DNA from: Dendrolimus kikuchii
Lineage: Eukaryota; Arthropoda; Insecta; Lepidoptera; Lasiocampidae
Length of the DNA: 64,000 nt
Assembly: GCA_019925095.2 (NCBI GenBank)
Contig: CM034415.1
Location: 6,171,001-6,235,000, forward strand
Direction: 5' to 3'
Shown piece after piece: positions 10,131 through 21,230 of the stretch. Within the stretch, counting starts at the first letter, position 1. Every line of letters starts with the position of its first letter. A program made the position numbers and the translations under genes. Below the pieces are notes generated by a model, which was not told the origin of the DNA, made no database searches, and saw only the letters and a list, made by a program, of their open reading frames with translations.

Positions 10131-11800
10131 AGGTGCCGTAGATCCTAGTAAGGAGCCTCGTTTCCGAGAAGCGGCACTCGGTGGTTCGGAACCTAGTGCT
10201 CAAAGATAGCACCTGCACACCCTTACCTACTCGATCAGTGGGTAGGTCGTATAGCGGTGCACGTGCCGTGGGTCGTTGTTGGACAATACAGCAGACACAG
10301 TGTCTATTATTATATTTGTAGTGGTGATACGGGGTAATGTACCGAGCCTGGAAATTTTTCCGTATTTTTCGGCCGGGAGTCGCGACGGCAATAAGATATT
10401 TTAAGATAGGCTAATACTTAAGCCAAACCTAAATAATAGAAAAACAATAGTCTATTTACGTTTGTAAATAATGTATAAATCAAGTAAATAGAGTTCCCCT
10501 TCAACTCTATTTCTTTGTAACGGGGAAGTTGGGTCTCAGGTGAGGAAGTTTTTGTAAAAGAACTACCCATCCAAGGCAAAACGGTCGCCCCTATGAATAA
10601 GGAGGTGAGATTCATCCCCAAATCTGCTAAATAATACAGAGAAAACCAGAGATACCGCTCAGAATGTCGACAGCAGACCCCACCATTAGATGGCTTTGCT
10701 ACAGCGTCCCCTCTGTTATATGTACCAACCAAAGTGGCGCCGAGGTGACTACCAGCGGACACAAACACGGAAGATGTCAAGACAATCGCCCAAGAACTTG
10801 AACTTGATTTGTTCTTTGTGAGGCAAACCTCCGGAGGAAGAGGCAACCTAGGTTACCTCTTCCATATTATCCTGAACCACCTAGTGAAAGATCAACCGGA
10901 CCAGATGCACGCACCGAAAGAATTGCTTTACATGCCGGGAATCATCACCAAGGAATGGAAAGGCACCGGGGGAGTCCCACAGTTGGTGCCAAGCATTTGA
11001 CACGCATCGGCCAATTGCCATCGCCCCATAAGATGTATGTATATCAATAAACGAATCGTCATTAGAATGTGGATGAATAAGGGCCGTGGCTTTACCACTA
11101 AGCCACTAAGTAATATGAGCATCAAAATATGTAAATTGAATAGGCCCTTACGAGAATAATGATTGTTTAAATTTTTATGAGAAACCCCTTAAAATAATTT
11201 AGTGTTTATATTATATTATATAACTTTACCTCCACAACTGACTGAATACGAAGAAAACTTCGTCAAACAAATACCCGGAGTAGCAGTCAGACAAGAACTA
11301 AGAGAACCTCACCTGGTTGTACGCAACAGAACAAATGTTATGCATGCCGGGTGTGATAATAGAGGCTTGGGCGGGACATGCGGCTAGCGCATACTGCTAC
11401 ACCTGTCAACGGACGACGACACCGAAGTGCGTCAAATGTGCGGGGGACCAGATAATAGCAGAATGCCAGTGGGGTGGCTGGGAGCATGCGGCATATTCCC
11501 GCAAATGCTCCTATTATAGAAGAAGGAACAACTACAAGGCTTCCAACAAGAGCCACATACCAGGAGGACGCAGAACCCTCAAATAGCCGCTAAATGAGAA
11601 CCGCCGCAAGCACCACCTGCAAATGGACACTAGGAAGTGCCAGCTCTCCCGGAAAACAGGAAATACGGGGGGGGGGGGGGGGCAAGAAACCGACCTCCGC
11701 AACCCGGGAAGCGACCACGGTAATAATCAGCCAAGAGGTGGAAGCCAGTTTTCTGCATCTGTCCCAAGGCCGGTGACATAGCACATAGTTTACATTATAA
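10130..11800 (+). repeat. Decayed LINE-like element (5' and gag region)
   Basis: A GC-richer block in AT-rich DNA, broken by stops in all frames. The only recognisable part is a zinc-knuckle gag-like segment at 11317-11586. A run of 16 G lies at 11667-11682. The 5' block near 10130-10320 resembles an untranslated leader rather than coding DNA. No reverse transcriptase remains, so the class cannot be fixed. Confidence 0.45.
11317..11586 (+). pseudogene. Gag-like ORF1 fragment with degenerate zinc knuckles
   Basis: The frame contains YCYTCQ, PKCVKCAGDQIIAEC and CQWGGWEHAAYSRKC. These match the spacing of the consecutive CCHC knuckles of Jockey-type LINE ORF1 proteins (CVKC-GxH-xxxC and CxxCGG-H), with a Gln in place of His in one knuckle and Gly in place of Cys in the next. 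The upstream frame is broken. It is a nucleic-acid-binding domain in origin and surely inactive now. Confidence 0.5.
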
Positions 11801-12923
11801 TCTGGCCCTGTAAGTTAAGGGCCTTACTTATAATCGTTTCTTAAATTTAAAGAAACTGCTCAGCAACTGATTAGTGAAAATCTTACCCATAAACTCCTCT
11901 TTACTCGAATATTTTAGGTACAACCTACGTTAATCATTCAAATTTCGTTTATCTGTGCTTCTCTTACGTAAACAACAGGTAGTACACGTTGATAAGTGGA
12001 AAAAGAGGATATTTATTGATTAGGGTCTGATTCTGATTCTCTTACTTAAGAGATGGCTAATCGTTTTTTAACGAGATTATTATAAGGCCGTAAATCGTTT
12101 AAGTTTAATGATTGTAATCTGTTTTGTGCTTAAATAAGTATTTTATTTAATTAAAAACAAGGTGCTCATTTCTTAACGATAGGTTTTAAATCCAAAATAT
12201 ATATTAAATCAATCACAACCATATTAAGATAACTAGGTATTTATTTATATTCTAAAACATCTGTTAGCATAATAAAAGCTAAAAAATCATAAGACAATAG
12301 GACAATATTAGGATACCTGGAGGCCTAAAGCGGCTGCTATTAGAGAATCATTTAGTCTATTACAAATAAGGCGGTACGGGAGAAATTACGTAAATAGAGA
12401 AATAAACATAGTGATTATTATTAAATAAGCACTAACAGAATTAAATATACTTTATGTAATTCAAATGAATATATATTCTGTATGAAACTTTATAATAAAA
12501 CTAAGTCATGTTTTACAGTGCTGTAAATAGGGCGGTGCCACCGGTGCCCAGGCACAGGGCGTAGACTGGGGGGCGCAATAATGGCCAGATCAGGCGGAAC
12601 TATTGTTTTGTCGGTTTGCTCCTGATAAGTTCCCGCTGCGCCCCTAGTGCAAGATTCCAACACATACGTACCTACATGCCAGTATCATCAAAAACGTCTG
12701 TTAAATTAGACAAAACATCGCGCTCATTTTTTTCCACTAGTTCTTTAAAAAAATAGACTTTTCTTACAAAATATTAGATAATTGGGCCACCAACACCAAG
12801 GTCCTCGTGCGTTTTTTATCACCCTTAAATGAAATAAAGTAGGCCTATACATAGTATTGCCCTAGGTAGGGTACCTATAATATCTAAAAAGAACAAGGGC
12901 GCAGTAAGTATTTACTATTTAGG
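11801..12923. other. AT-rich spacer with one GC-rich patch
   Basis: No gene seen. A patch at 12525-12665 is GC-rich and may be a repeat fragment, but it matches nothing else in the window. Confidence 0.35.
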
Positions 12924-13048
12924 CTCTCCCTTAAGAGCGCAGCAGCACATTTGTAGCACATTTGGTGTAGTAAATGTTCATAGGCGATGGTAACCGCTTT
13001 CCATAAAGTGGGCCGTCTGCTTGTCTGCTGACCTCCTGCATAAAAAAA
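12924..13048 (+). repeat. SINE-like element, 3' fragment
   Basis: Begins CTCCCTTAAGAGCGCAGCAG and runs through the usual CATAGGCGATGGTAACCGC to an A-rich tail. Confidence 0.75.
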
Positions 13049-13900
13049 ATTACAGCACTGATGTTTTATAGATATGTCCAGCCATACCGACCTATTTAAA
13101 ATAGACTTTAGTGACATTAATACGTGTCTAGATATACTGGAGGTTTATTGACACTTTATTTTGATACTTGTCATATTCGTAATTATGAATCTGCGAAACC
13201 GACCGTTTTGGGCCCCCTGGACTTACATTTGTCTCAAATTGCGGCTCTGCCTGTTAGTTTTATATTAAACAGTATCAGTTATTTGTATGAATATCAAAAT
13301 ATACATTTTTTTTAACATATAGTCCTACTAAAAGCATACAACCTCTCATTAAATGGTCATAACGTTTATTACAGAATAGCAACTTTATGAACTTTTAATA
13401 CTTTTTACTTGGGATAATTTTATATTTTGTATCCGATACTTTGTAAATTTTATTCTTTATGCCAGCAAGTTTGTACATACCTGTCACTTCCATGGGCAAT
13501 GGTTACAAGAAGCTCAGAATGATAACTAAACCCACAAAAACCATATTAACTTTGTCAAAGTAATTTACTTTGTGTGAAATAAGAAATATTGCATTTTGTT
13601 TTTTTTAATTTGCTTCATCGTGTTAAGATAGTGGGCAGAATATAGTTTATAAGGTTCACAGAGAAAGGAGAGAAATGCAGAGCTTCCGCAATAATAAATG
13701 TTTATTAAGTATAAGAATTACGTATTTTTTTTATTTTTCATTTTTAAGTTACATATGTTTTCAATACCTACGAAATTTAGATAAGCATAATAGAATAAAC
13801 TACCCTAATCCTGTACTAAATCCAGTGCAGAGAATTATCAAAATTTAGAAATATAAAAGTTATAACTGAACATAGATATATAAAAAAGAAACAAAGAATT
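13049..13900. other. AT-rich spacer
   Basis: Nothing recognised on either strand. Confidence 0.4.
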
Positions 13901-14096
13901 CCCCTGGTCTAAAGTATGTCGCCATAACAATCATGAGTTGTGTTTCGGCATTAGTGACCAGGTTCCAGTCTTCCTTAAGAAAGCAGCAGCGCATTTCTAG
14001 CACCTTTGGTGTTGCAAATGTCCATAGGCGATGGTAACCGCACTCCATCAAGTGGGCCATCTGCCTGTCTGATGAACTCCTGCAATAAAAATAAAA
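13901..14096 (+). repeat. SINE-like element, 5'-truncated
   Basis: Starts CCCCTGGTCTAAAGTATGTC and ends in the GCAATAAAAATAAAAAG tail. It lies about 250 bp beyond the THAP4 stop codon, in antisense. Confidence 0.78.
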
Positions 14097-14345
14097 AGAA
14101 TTGAAAACTTTTTAAAGAGGAGTTAAAAAATTCTATTAGCTTTAATAATTATTGTTCAGAAGCTCCGCTTAAGCTTATCAGTCGCTCTCCCACTGTAAAT
14201 GTGACCTGTAATACAGATCTGTACAATTCTACAATAGGCACCTATCTCACACCATTACAAGTATTCCCCCCACTCACAGACTATGGGAGTGCCAAGTATA
14301 AACTTGCTGACCTATATAAAAACAGTGCATAACTCTAGTCCACAA

Positions 14346-14701
14346 TTATTCTTTCTTGTAAACAGCTTTCAGATGTTCAGTCAGAGGCGTATTCTCCGTC
14401 TCCATGTCGACAGTCACTTCCAACTCATTTTCATTCAATAACTTAAGCTGCCTCCTAATTTTCTTCACATACGGAGGTTTTGCAAATGAGATTCTCGTCA
14501 AACTGACAGTTTCGAGAATAATTTCCTTGGACTCAGGGTTGCATTGCCCCTCTTCTAAAGACGTGAGTCCAAAATTGTGGCTGACTACTAAAGCCAGCTC
14601 ATTGGTACCAGGTTTGATGCGCAAAAATCCTCTCTCTTGGTGCATTGGCGTTTGTTTTTCAGGATGACGAGATGTGGACATGAAGTTGAACATTGGTTGA
14701 C
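14346..14701 (-). CDS. THAP4: THAP4 last exon: nitrobindin C-terminal part
   Basis: Acceptor AATTCCAG|GT at 14702-14703, entry in phase 1, TAA stop at 14346. It encodes 118 residues matching the second part of the nitrobindin beta-barrel, with the ISFAKPPYV motif and the penultimate-strand TEHL His expected to bind heme iron. Confidence 0.9.
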
Positions 14702-17700
14702 CTGGAATTTTTAAAGGAACGTTTATACATATTTGCTCAGAAAATAGCTTAGTATTTGTTTAAAAATGTGGCAAGGTGTACTTATGATTGTTATACAAAT
14801 ATACAGACAGAAAGTATTTATATATATAACTCCAACAGCGTACAATATGTATAACTTAGACAATAAACTATGTTTAATATGAATTTTCCCAATTACTGGA
14901 TACTTTACACTTTATAATGTTTTTGTACAAAAGCAAGACCACTAGAGAGCTTATAATAAGCTCTGATATACATGTAATGTATTAAATAAAATAATGCGGC
15001 TGAGGTGTCATATATACTCATGCCAAGAGCTCGGCATGAGAATATATCAAGCATCGAGTTTGCGATATAAAATGAAGTGAATTTTTCGGGGGCAAATGGC
15101 ACTAACATAAAAATGGTGTACATCAGTCCATCTTGGACACGCGTGGCAGGTGTGAAAAAAAAAGCTGGTAGGTACCAAGGTGCCGTGGTCTTTCAGATAC
15201 TTGAAGGAAGCTCCGGATAATATTATATTTTTGGTAAAGGTTTCCATCACAGATTTTTTGCAAACGAAATTAGAGCACATTTTTCAACATTCCAAATTTA
15301 AATATATTTATATTTTTTCTCTATCTCGCCAGCAATGGCGAAATAAAGGTTTTATGCGAGTTTAACAGGTATACTCACTGTCCCTTTATAATAAATGAGC
15401 CGGAGACCATAACTAGGATATTTACTAGCTGTTATTATTGTTCATTATTAAAATGTGTCCTTCATTTTAAGTTTGGGTAATATCATTTTGTATAATAGCT
15501 GTAAACTATTTTAATGCTATAATTACAGAATAAAAAATGGCACCTTTATACAATCTTTATGCCCATCTGTTTTTTTTTTCTTTAAAGAACTACACATATC
15601 CACAAGCTAAGCAACCAAGAATACAAGATTTGGTTCCAGAACAGTCCATTGAATGACGCCCATAATCTGCCCAGCCTAAGAATATCCAATGTGTATTTGT
15701 CTACAGATTCATTCATTTATTCATTCTGTTCAGTTTGTAACACATGTTTATTAGATTAAAAATTTTTGTAACTGGATTAAACTTTGTAAAAGAAATTTTG
15801 ATCAGTATATTTCAGTTCAACAAATTAGTTCCATCTCTATGAACAAGTAGACACATTTACAGTTATAATTTATGTATATATAAACATACACTGTTTACGG
15901 TTATGATTATTTATAAACTGGAGTATTAGAAATCTAGCCTAAGGTTCTTTAGAAGACATTTCTTTTTGGTGGTGTTTCTACTTTTTGCAGGAATGACTCC
16001 AATATTTGACATTTATTTGGCCAATGTCACAATGATGTCATGGTGTACCTGCCTAATAAGAAATTTTATATTAAATTCATTGAAAATACTTCCATGTTCA
16101 TGGATTTTTTTTATCTAGCATTAAGTGTCTTGTCTGCGCCTTTGTGTAGTGCCCCAATGCGGGGTGCTCCAGCTTTGTGTATTGTCTTGGATTAGTTGGT
16201 TAAGTTATAATTTTCTTAATAACACTTTGTATAGTTTTTGTCTGAATTAAATGTTTTTATTATATATTTTTGATGAATTAATAATCATGACCCTCAGCCA
16301 CAACCATAAGGAGCACAATTATAAAGAGAGAATTAATTTTTGATTATTAATAGATTATAAAATTGGTATAATTGACTATCTAAAACAGGGTGTTGGATTT
16401 TTTTTCTTTTAAAGGCGGCTTGGTAGTCCATAAAAGGTTGGTAACCTCTGATCTAATGGAAAGTGGCTACCATTACATATAAGCTTTTTTTTAATTTATC
16501 ACCTTCCTTTATCATTTGATGGGGCAGAGATCTTATTTTTCTTACAATTTTATCTTTTATTTATCTATAAAGACTATAAACACTTGCAACTACAAGAATG
16601 ATGCCAACATATAACCAGCCTTTGGGATGGGGATCAGATAAGAGAAATGGGTTAAATTTTCCTAGTTTATAATATTTAAAAAAATTTAACAACTTAAATT
16701 AATTCATAATTAAATACACAAACATAAATACTTAGAAAATATATTTTTAAGTCCTAGATACAATTATACAGGGACAAATAGTGCTTTCTGAGTAAGTTGA
16801 TAAACATAGTATCGTAGTATATCGTATCCGTGCAGGAACGGAGAAAAAATACAATTTCCTGCGGCCAGGCGGCCTGTCGTAAGAGGCGACTAAACAACCC
16901 ACAGCCAGGTGGTAGGGCATTTCCCCGACTGGATGGCTACCACCCCTGGTCTAGAGCATGCCGCCATAACAACTTTGAGTTTTGTTCCGGCATTAGTGAC
17001 CAGGTTCCAGACTCCCTTAAGAGAGCAGCAGCTCATTTGTAGCACCTTTGATGTTGCAAATGTCCATAGGCGATGGTAACCGTTTTCCATTCAGTGGGCC
17101 GTCTGCCTGTCTGCTGAACTCCTGCAATAAAAAAAAATTAAAAAACAGGTAATATTTTGGGCTTAGATTTAGACTGTAAGTGTGTTTCCTGTTTATCAGC
17201 CTGCACTGTAAAAGTATTACATTATAAATGGATAAAGTGTGTTTAGGTTCCATGAGTGTGCTATATTATGTAAGAGAGCATAAATTGTGGAAATGGAGGA
17301 GACTAAAAAAATTAATATATTCTATTAAAGTGATGATTTACTGTTTATTTGTATAGTGGTTGCCAAACTTTGGTCCAGCCTTACACCCACAAGTTTTGCT
17401 CATATAAGCCTCTAAGGCTAGGCAAGATTAAACTTAACTAAACTCAAATTAATCTTAATATCATGACACACCCAGATTCAGGGTGCGAAATATCAAAGTC
17501 AACCCTAAAATTATTATACAAAAAAACATTTAATAATAATCACGTAACAAGTGTTTACGCAAGTTTTAAAAAACAATTTTCATCCAAATTTATAAGTACG
17601 TAGGAAACCTATGGAAATGAAACGTCAATAAAAAATGCGTGCCACTGTGACGTCATTTGGCCACTAAACATGGCGGTTTTAGTGCTGTCCAGAAGATTTT

Positions 17701-19891
17701 AATGTTATTAGGTTTTATCGATAAACGTCCTTGGCTCATTTTATTTTCAATATTATTGAGTATTAATTATTTGTAGAATTTATACTTTAATAGGAAGTAA
17801 GTATATTGTTATGTGCAAAGATACTTTGATTTAGATGTGTGAAATCTAAGACAAGTTCGTGTTTCAAATTTATCAAGTAAACGATATGACGATTTTTAAA
17901 AGTTGCTACACTGATTTGATAAAGTTGTTTGACAACACAGTGACCACAAAACATAAACATATGGCGTAGTACAGGGCCATCTGCCCATCTCTAGCATGCT
18001 AAATTTTATCGTCGTTTCATATGTTGCCGTCTCGCTCGCACTTGCGTATATGCCGGAAAGGGATGGAAGCTTTATGTCGGCGATAAAACGTTAGCATGCT
18101 AGCTAGCTATGCTGTTTTGGATATCAAAATAAGAGTACGTGTTTTTCCTATGAAAAACACGTACTCTTATTTTGATATCCAAAACAGATTAATTAGATTG
18201 TAATAGAGAGGTAAGTAGTCTAAACTACTTACCTCTCTATTACAATCTATTTTAATTGTGTGCTGACTCTAAAGTAAGTAACACATTACCGCAACGCACC
18301 TCAAGATAGGTGCGCTGCACCATAAGTGAGAGTGATTCAAATTTTAAACTTATTAAGGGCCGCGTGATAAAAAAAAAACAAAACACCTTCAGAACATTTA
18401 TTTAATAAAAAACGTCATTCCTTATGACTTACGCTCTAAAATCACTTAATTATTAAAAATTTCACGAATTTACAATAGTTTTTATTAAAGTAAAACTAAT
18501 AAAGGCATAAGTTTATAATATGAGTTTTATTTGTACCTTAGATGTTTTACATGGAATACAAAATTCAAAGAAGTGACACCATCAGTTTTGGTTTATTCCT
18601 CTAAAGATGTCAAAGCATATTACTTTTATCTAAGTAGGTTCAATAGCTTCACTATAAAGAGTCTGTATATACAAAATCTAACATCTTCTCTTGAAGCTAA
18701 AGAACAGCAGAATCCTTAAATGTGCAGCATTTACCAAGGTAGAGGTGTCAGGACCGGCCAAAACAGGAATTGTTTCCAACTGATTTTCTTTTAATATGCC
18801 AGTTTTATGTTGGCTGGCATGTCGCTGCAAAATATTGAAATATTAGTTTAGAATAATTGTGTCCACAGTATTTTTTTCATAAAATTTGCTTAAATTATGA
18901 CATTATTATTCAAATTGGGCAAATACATTTCTTGGATGGAATCACAGCCACAAAACCCATAAGTTTTTCTAAAATGGTTATATAGAATGAGAATGACATA
19001 GACTACAACTAGTAACTAGCATATCAGTAATAAGGTAGCAGCAACAAGTATATCAAAGGCTAAAAGTAAAAGTACAAATTTCAATTATACGAGCAGTCTC
19101 CATGAGTGAGAGGCACGAGAAGACATATTAAGGCCTTCGACTGCGAAGACGGAGCAGGAATTATATAATAAGCCGACAGTCCAACGATTATCCTGCTGAT
19201 CATCGTCCCACCATACAAAACTTGTATATTAATTTTGATCCTTTTATAGCACGTTTTGTTATAAAATAATATGTATGTATTAAAATATGTATATAATTTA
19301 AAAAAAGTATATCAATACTAACTATAAAAGTATATACAGTATTAACGTACTCTTACAAATTTGAAGGGCACGGCATCATCTCGTAGTCGAGTCACATCCA
19401 GAGTTTTGTTGAAACATTTATCATCAAAATGTAGCGAGCAAATATAAATATATTTTGCATTTGGCTTTATATTTTCCATTCCAATGGCTTCCAGCCACTT
19501 TTTCTTAATACGCTCATTTCTTGGGATCCTATACAATATGTTTTAATTATTATTTTTGTATGTTTTAAGCGGGGTAGCATGATAAAATAAGAAATTTTAT
19601 ATAAGCAATCATATTATATCGATATCAAAGTCGATAAATAATGTACAACCCCAGCTAATAAATTAACATTATTTAAGCGTAAAAATATAGTTAAATAAGT
19701 TAAATCCATTCATGACCTATAACTGCACATAAGAACCTTGCTAATTATAATGAAAATCTTCCTTTATTTTCCCGGAAACATTAACAATAAGCAATATTTT
19801 TAATGTTATTTACAGCGTACCTGTGTATGGTTAAAGATGACTGATTTGGTGTTTTTCTTATGCCGCACCCTATTACACTGCACACGGACAT
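14346..19891 (-). CDS. THAP4: THAP4-like protein: THAP domain plus nitrobindin domain
   Basis: Encodes an N-terminal THAP DNA-binding zinc domain and a C-terminal nitrobindin-type heme domain. In animals this pairing is diagnostic of THAP4, whose heme domain binds nitric oxide and isomerises peroxynitrite. Exon 1 gives MSVCSVIGCGIRKTPNQ (first Cys pair of the C2CH motif). Exon 2 gives RIPRNERIKKKWLEAIG, ICSLHFDDKCF (Cys-x2-His) and DDAVPFKF, equivalent to the AVPTIF end. The last exon gives QPMFNFMS, GFLRIKPGTNELALV, TRISFAKPPYVKKI and LTEHLKAVYKKE with the candidate heme His. The exon for the start of the barrel (GTW and YPT motifs) was not found between 14702 and 18734. Codon phases predict it: the last exon needs one leading base while exon 3 ends in phase 0. 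Either I missed it or the copy is damaged. Confidence 0.85.
16826..17138 (+). repeat. SINE-like element, full-length copy 2
   Basis: Runs from ATCCGTGCAGGAACGGAG to CTCCTGCAATAAAAAAAAA with no large gap. It lies in the THAP4 intron, antisense to the gene. Confidence 0.85.
17647..17796 (+). promoter_or_regulatory. Promoter-like segment inside the THAP4 intron
   Basis: Within 80 bp it has TGACGTCA (CRE/ATF palindrome), AAACATGGCGG (YY1-type) and TATCGATAA (DREF-type). A good GAA|GTAAGT donor follows at 17796/17797. The first part is a near copy of 20022-20076, which lies just upstream of THAP4 exon 1. It could be a duplicated promoter or an independent first exon on the plus strand; no downstream exon was identified. 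Confidence 0.3.
17993..18104. repeat. Imperfect hairpin, about 25-bp arms (MITE-like)
   Basis: Left end TAGCATGCTAAATTTTATCG and right end CGATAAAACGTTAGCATGCTA are inverted copies with one small indel. The spacing suggests a small foldback element of about 110 bp. Confidence 0.6.
18112..18187. repeat. Perfect inverted repeat, 36-bp arms, 4-base loop
   Basis: Arms 18112-18147 and 18152-18187 are exact complements around a CTAT loop. No protein is encoded. It would form a 36-bp hairpin if transcribed. Confidence 0.95.
18194..18249. repeat. Perfect inverted repeat, 26-bp arms, 4-base loop
   Basis: Arms 18194-18219 and 18224-18249 are exact complements around CTAA. It starts 6 bp after the previous hairpin and is unrelated in sequence to it. 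Confidence 0.95.
18292..18316. repeat. Short hairpin CGCACCT/AGGTGCG
   Basis: CGCACCT and AGGTGCG flank a six-base loop. It is the fourth inverted repeat within 320 bp. Confidence 0.6.
18735..18824 (-). CDS. THAP4: Putative THAP4 linker exon
   Basis: Acceptor ATATTTTGCAG and donor TTG|GTAAAT bound 90 bp, open in phase 0, which joins in frame to exon 2. The peptide RHASQHKTGILKENQLETIP has no domain, as expected for the linker between the THAP and nitrobindin domains. It is supported only by splice sites and frame. Confidence 0.5.
19357..19528 (-). CDS. THAP4: THAP4 exon 2: most of the THAP zinc domain
   Basis: Acceptor TTGTATAG|G at 19529-19530 completes the split Arg codon, and donor TTT|GTAAGAG follows AVPFKF. 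It contains the conserved Pro, Trp and Phe of the fold, plus Cys-x2-His (CSLH). Reading through the donor would give only four more residues before a stop, so splicing is favoured. Confidence 0.88.
19821..19891 (-). CDS. THAP4: THAP4 exon 1: start and first zinc ligands
   Basis: ATG at 19891, 23 codons plus AG, then donor AG|GTACGC. MSVCSVIGC supplies the Cys-x4-Cys pair that always opens a THAP domain. Confidence 0.88.
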
Positions 19892-20021
19892 ATCTGCGAC
19901 GTAATTATTTATATTTGGCTTCAATTATTTTAAATCACAAGCAAAATATTGAAAGATAATTAGTTATTTTCATTTATACCACGACTTTTTGACAGGACAA
20001 GTACCGGGTGCACTGACTGAT

Positions 20022-20076
20022 AATGACATTTGGTGCACTAAACATGGCGGATTTTCGGCCTCATTAGGTATTTACG
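20022..20076 (-). promoter_or_regulatory. Likely THAP4 promoter segment with YY1-type site
   Basis: AAACATGGCGGATTTTCGGCC lies about 150 bp upstream of the THAP4 ATG. The minus-strand CCGCCATGTTT core is a classic YY1/Pho-type element near start sites. Its sequence recurs at 17647-17720. Confidence 0.4.
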
Positions 20077-20249
20077 TATATTCATGTTCCACTTTATGTA
20101 CGCACTGAAATACTGTTATATTGTTTTCCTGCGAGTTACAGTGCTGAGTAAGAACGAGGTTTTTCCGTCATATTTAATTCAATAATTATTCATAATCCAG
20201 CTAACTGAAAGAGTTGACAAATATTGACAATTCAGTCCAGTTCATCATT

Positions 20250-20718
20250 ATCACAATCATCCGAGCGTTCAATCCAGGTTGCGTAGGAGCGTTCGCTCCG
20301 ACGCCCTGGGTCCGCTTTCCTACTTTTTCTACTCCACTTGGCGCGGTCTTCAACATCCCCCGTTTTGAGATAATTGATTGGTACGTATGTCATCCTTGCA
20401 TCCACGCATGCCAGCATTTCTTGGACCTTCCCCTTCAACCGGGACCTGGCGGAGGCGGCACGGCTAGACATTAGTTCCCCCCTTAATTAGCCGGTCTCCG
20501 TAAAACGTGACCGTACCAGCGTAAGCGACACTCATGCAGTTTGTCTGCTATGTAACGGACATGAAGACTGTCGCGGATGCGGGAGTTCCTGACACGGACT
20601 TCCCGCGTCACTCCACACATTCATCGCAACATATTTATCTCCGTGACACGCAGTTCTTGCTTGCGTCGCTCAAGTACAAGCCACGCTCACTGCCATACAA
20701 AAGGACAGGTGTATATAC
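20250..20718 (-). pseudogene. LINE reverse-transcriptase C-terminal fragment (RTE/endonuclease-RT type)
   Basis: The minus strand, with several stops and shifts, reads EINMLR-MCGVTREV, VRNSRIRDSLHVRYIADKL, HECRLRWYGHVLRRP and RGRSKKCWHA. This is the familiar C-terminal block of insect endonuclease-reverse transcriptase LINEs (LRWYGHVxRR then RGRPKKxW). It is truncated at about 20718, exactly where the SINE at 20719 begins. Confidence 0.7.
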
Positions 20719-21035
20719 CTTTTTTTTATTTTTATTGCAGGAGTTCAGCAGACAGGCAGACGGCCCACTTGATGGATAGCGGTTACCATCGCCTATGAAC
20801 ATTTGCAATACCAAAGGTGCTACAAATGTGCTGCTGCTCTCTTAAGGAAGACTGGAACCTGGTCACTAAAACCGGAACACAACAGAAGGTTGTTATGGCG
20901 ACATACTTTAGACCAGGGGTGGTAACCATCCAGTCGGGCAAATGCCCCTACCACTTGGCTGTGGGTTGTTTTGTCGCCTCTTACGACGACCGCCCGGCCG
21001 CAGCAATTGTATTCTTTCTTCGTTCCTGCACGGAT
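20719..21035 (-). repeat. SINE-like element, full-length copy 3 (minus strand)
   Basis: Starts with the reverse-complemented A-rich tail TTTTTTTATTTTTATTGCAG and ends CGTTCCTGCACGGAT at 21035. It is one of only two minus-strand copies in the window. Confidence 0.85.
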
Positions 21036-21110
21036 AAAAGATACCTAGTCTTGCCATAAATATTGTAACAAAGATTTTTTTTTCTATTGTAAATAATATT
21101 TATAAGTTTT

Positions 21111-21230
21111 GGCCGTGATCACGGCCACTGAAAAGTGGCCGAAACGTCGGAAAAACCAAAATCAAATAAAATTACCGCGCTTAAAACCGTTAAAACGTAG
21201 TTTTATTATATATTCTATTGGCTTTTGTAT
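21111..21230 (+). repeat. Repeat end with palindrome and GAAACGTCGG motif
   Basis: The 16-bp palindrome GGCCGTGATCACGGCC is followed by GGCCAC/GTGGCC around TGAAAA, then GAAACGTCGG and ATTACCGCGC. CTGA and GAAACGTC words of this kind occur at ends of Penelope-like and hammerhead-bearing elements, but the core CTGATGA is not intact. Confidence 0.4.

Larger units (their letters stand above)
14702..18734. other. THAP4 intronic region (presumed to hide one exon)
   Basis: About 4 kb between the last exon and putative exon 3. It holds a full SINE (16826-17138), a promoter-like segment (17647-17796), a cluster of hairpins (17993-18310) and AT-rich DNA. A fragment at 14905-15280 is open on the minus strand but unrecognised. 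No W-x-x-G-T-W-like nitrobindin start was found on the minus strand. Confidence 0.6.

Noticed and set aside
11060..11110. A-box-like TGGCTTAGTGG on the minus strand suggesting a tRNA or SINE
   Set aside because: No matching B box at a plausible distance and no cloverleaf.
14905..15280. Overlapping minus-strand frames considered as the missing THAP4 exon
   Set aside because: No GTW or YPT nitrobindin motifs and phase does not fit.
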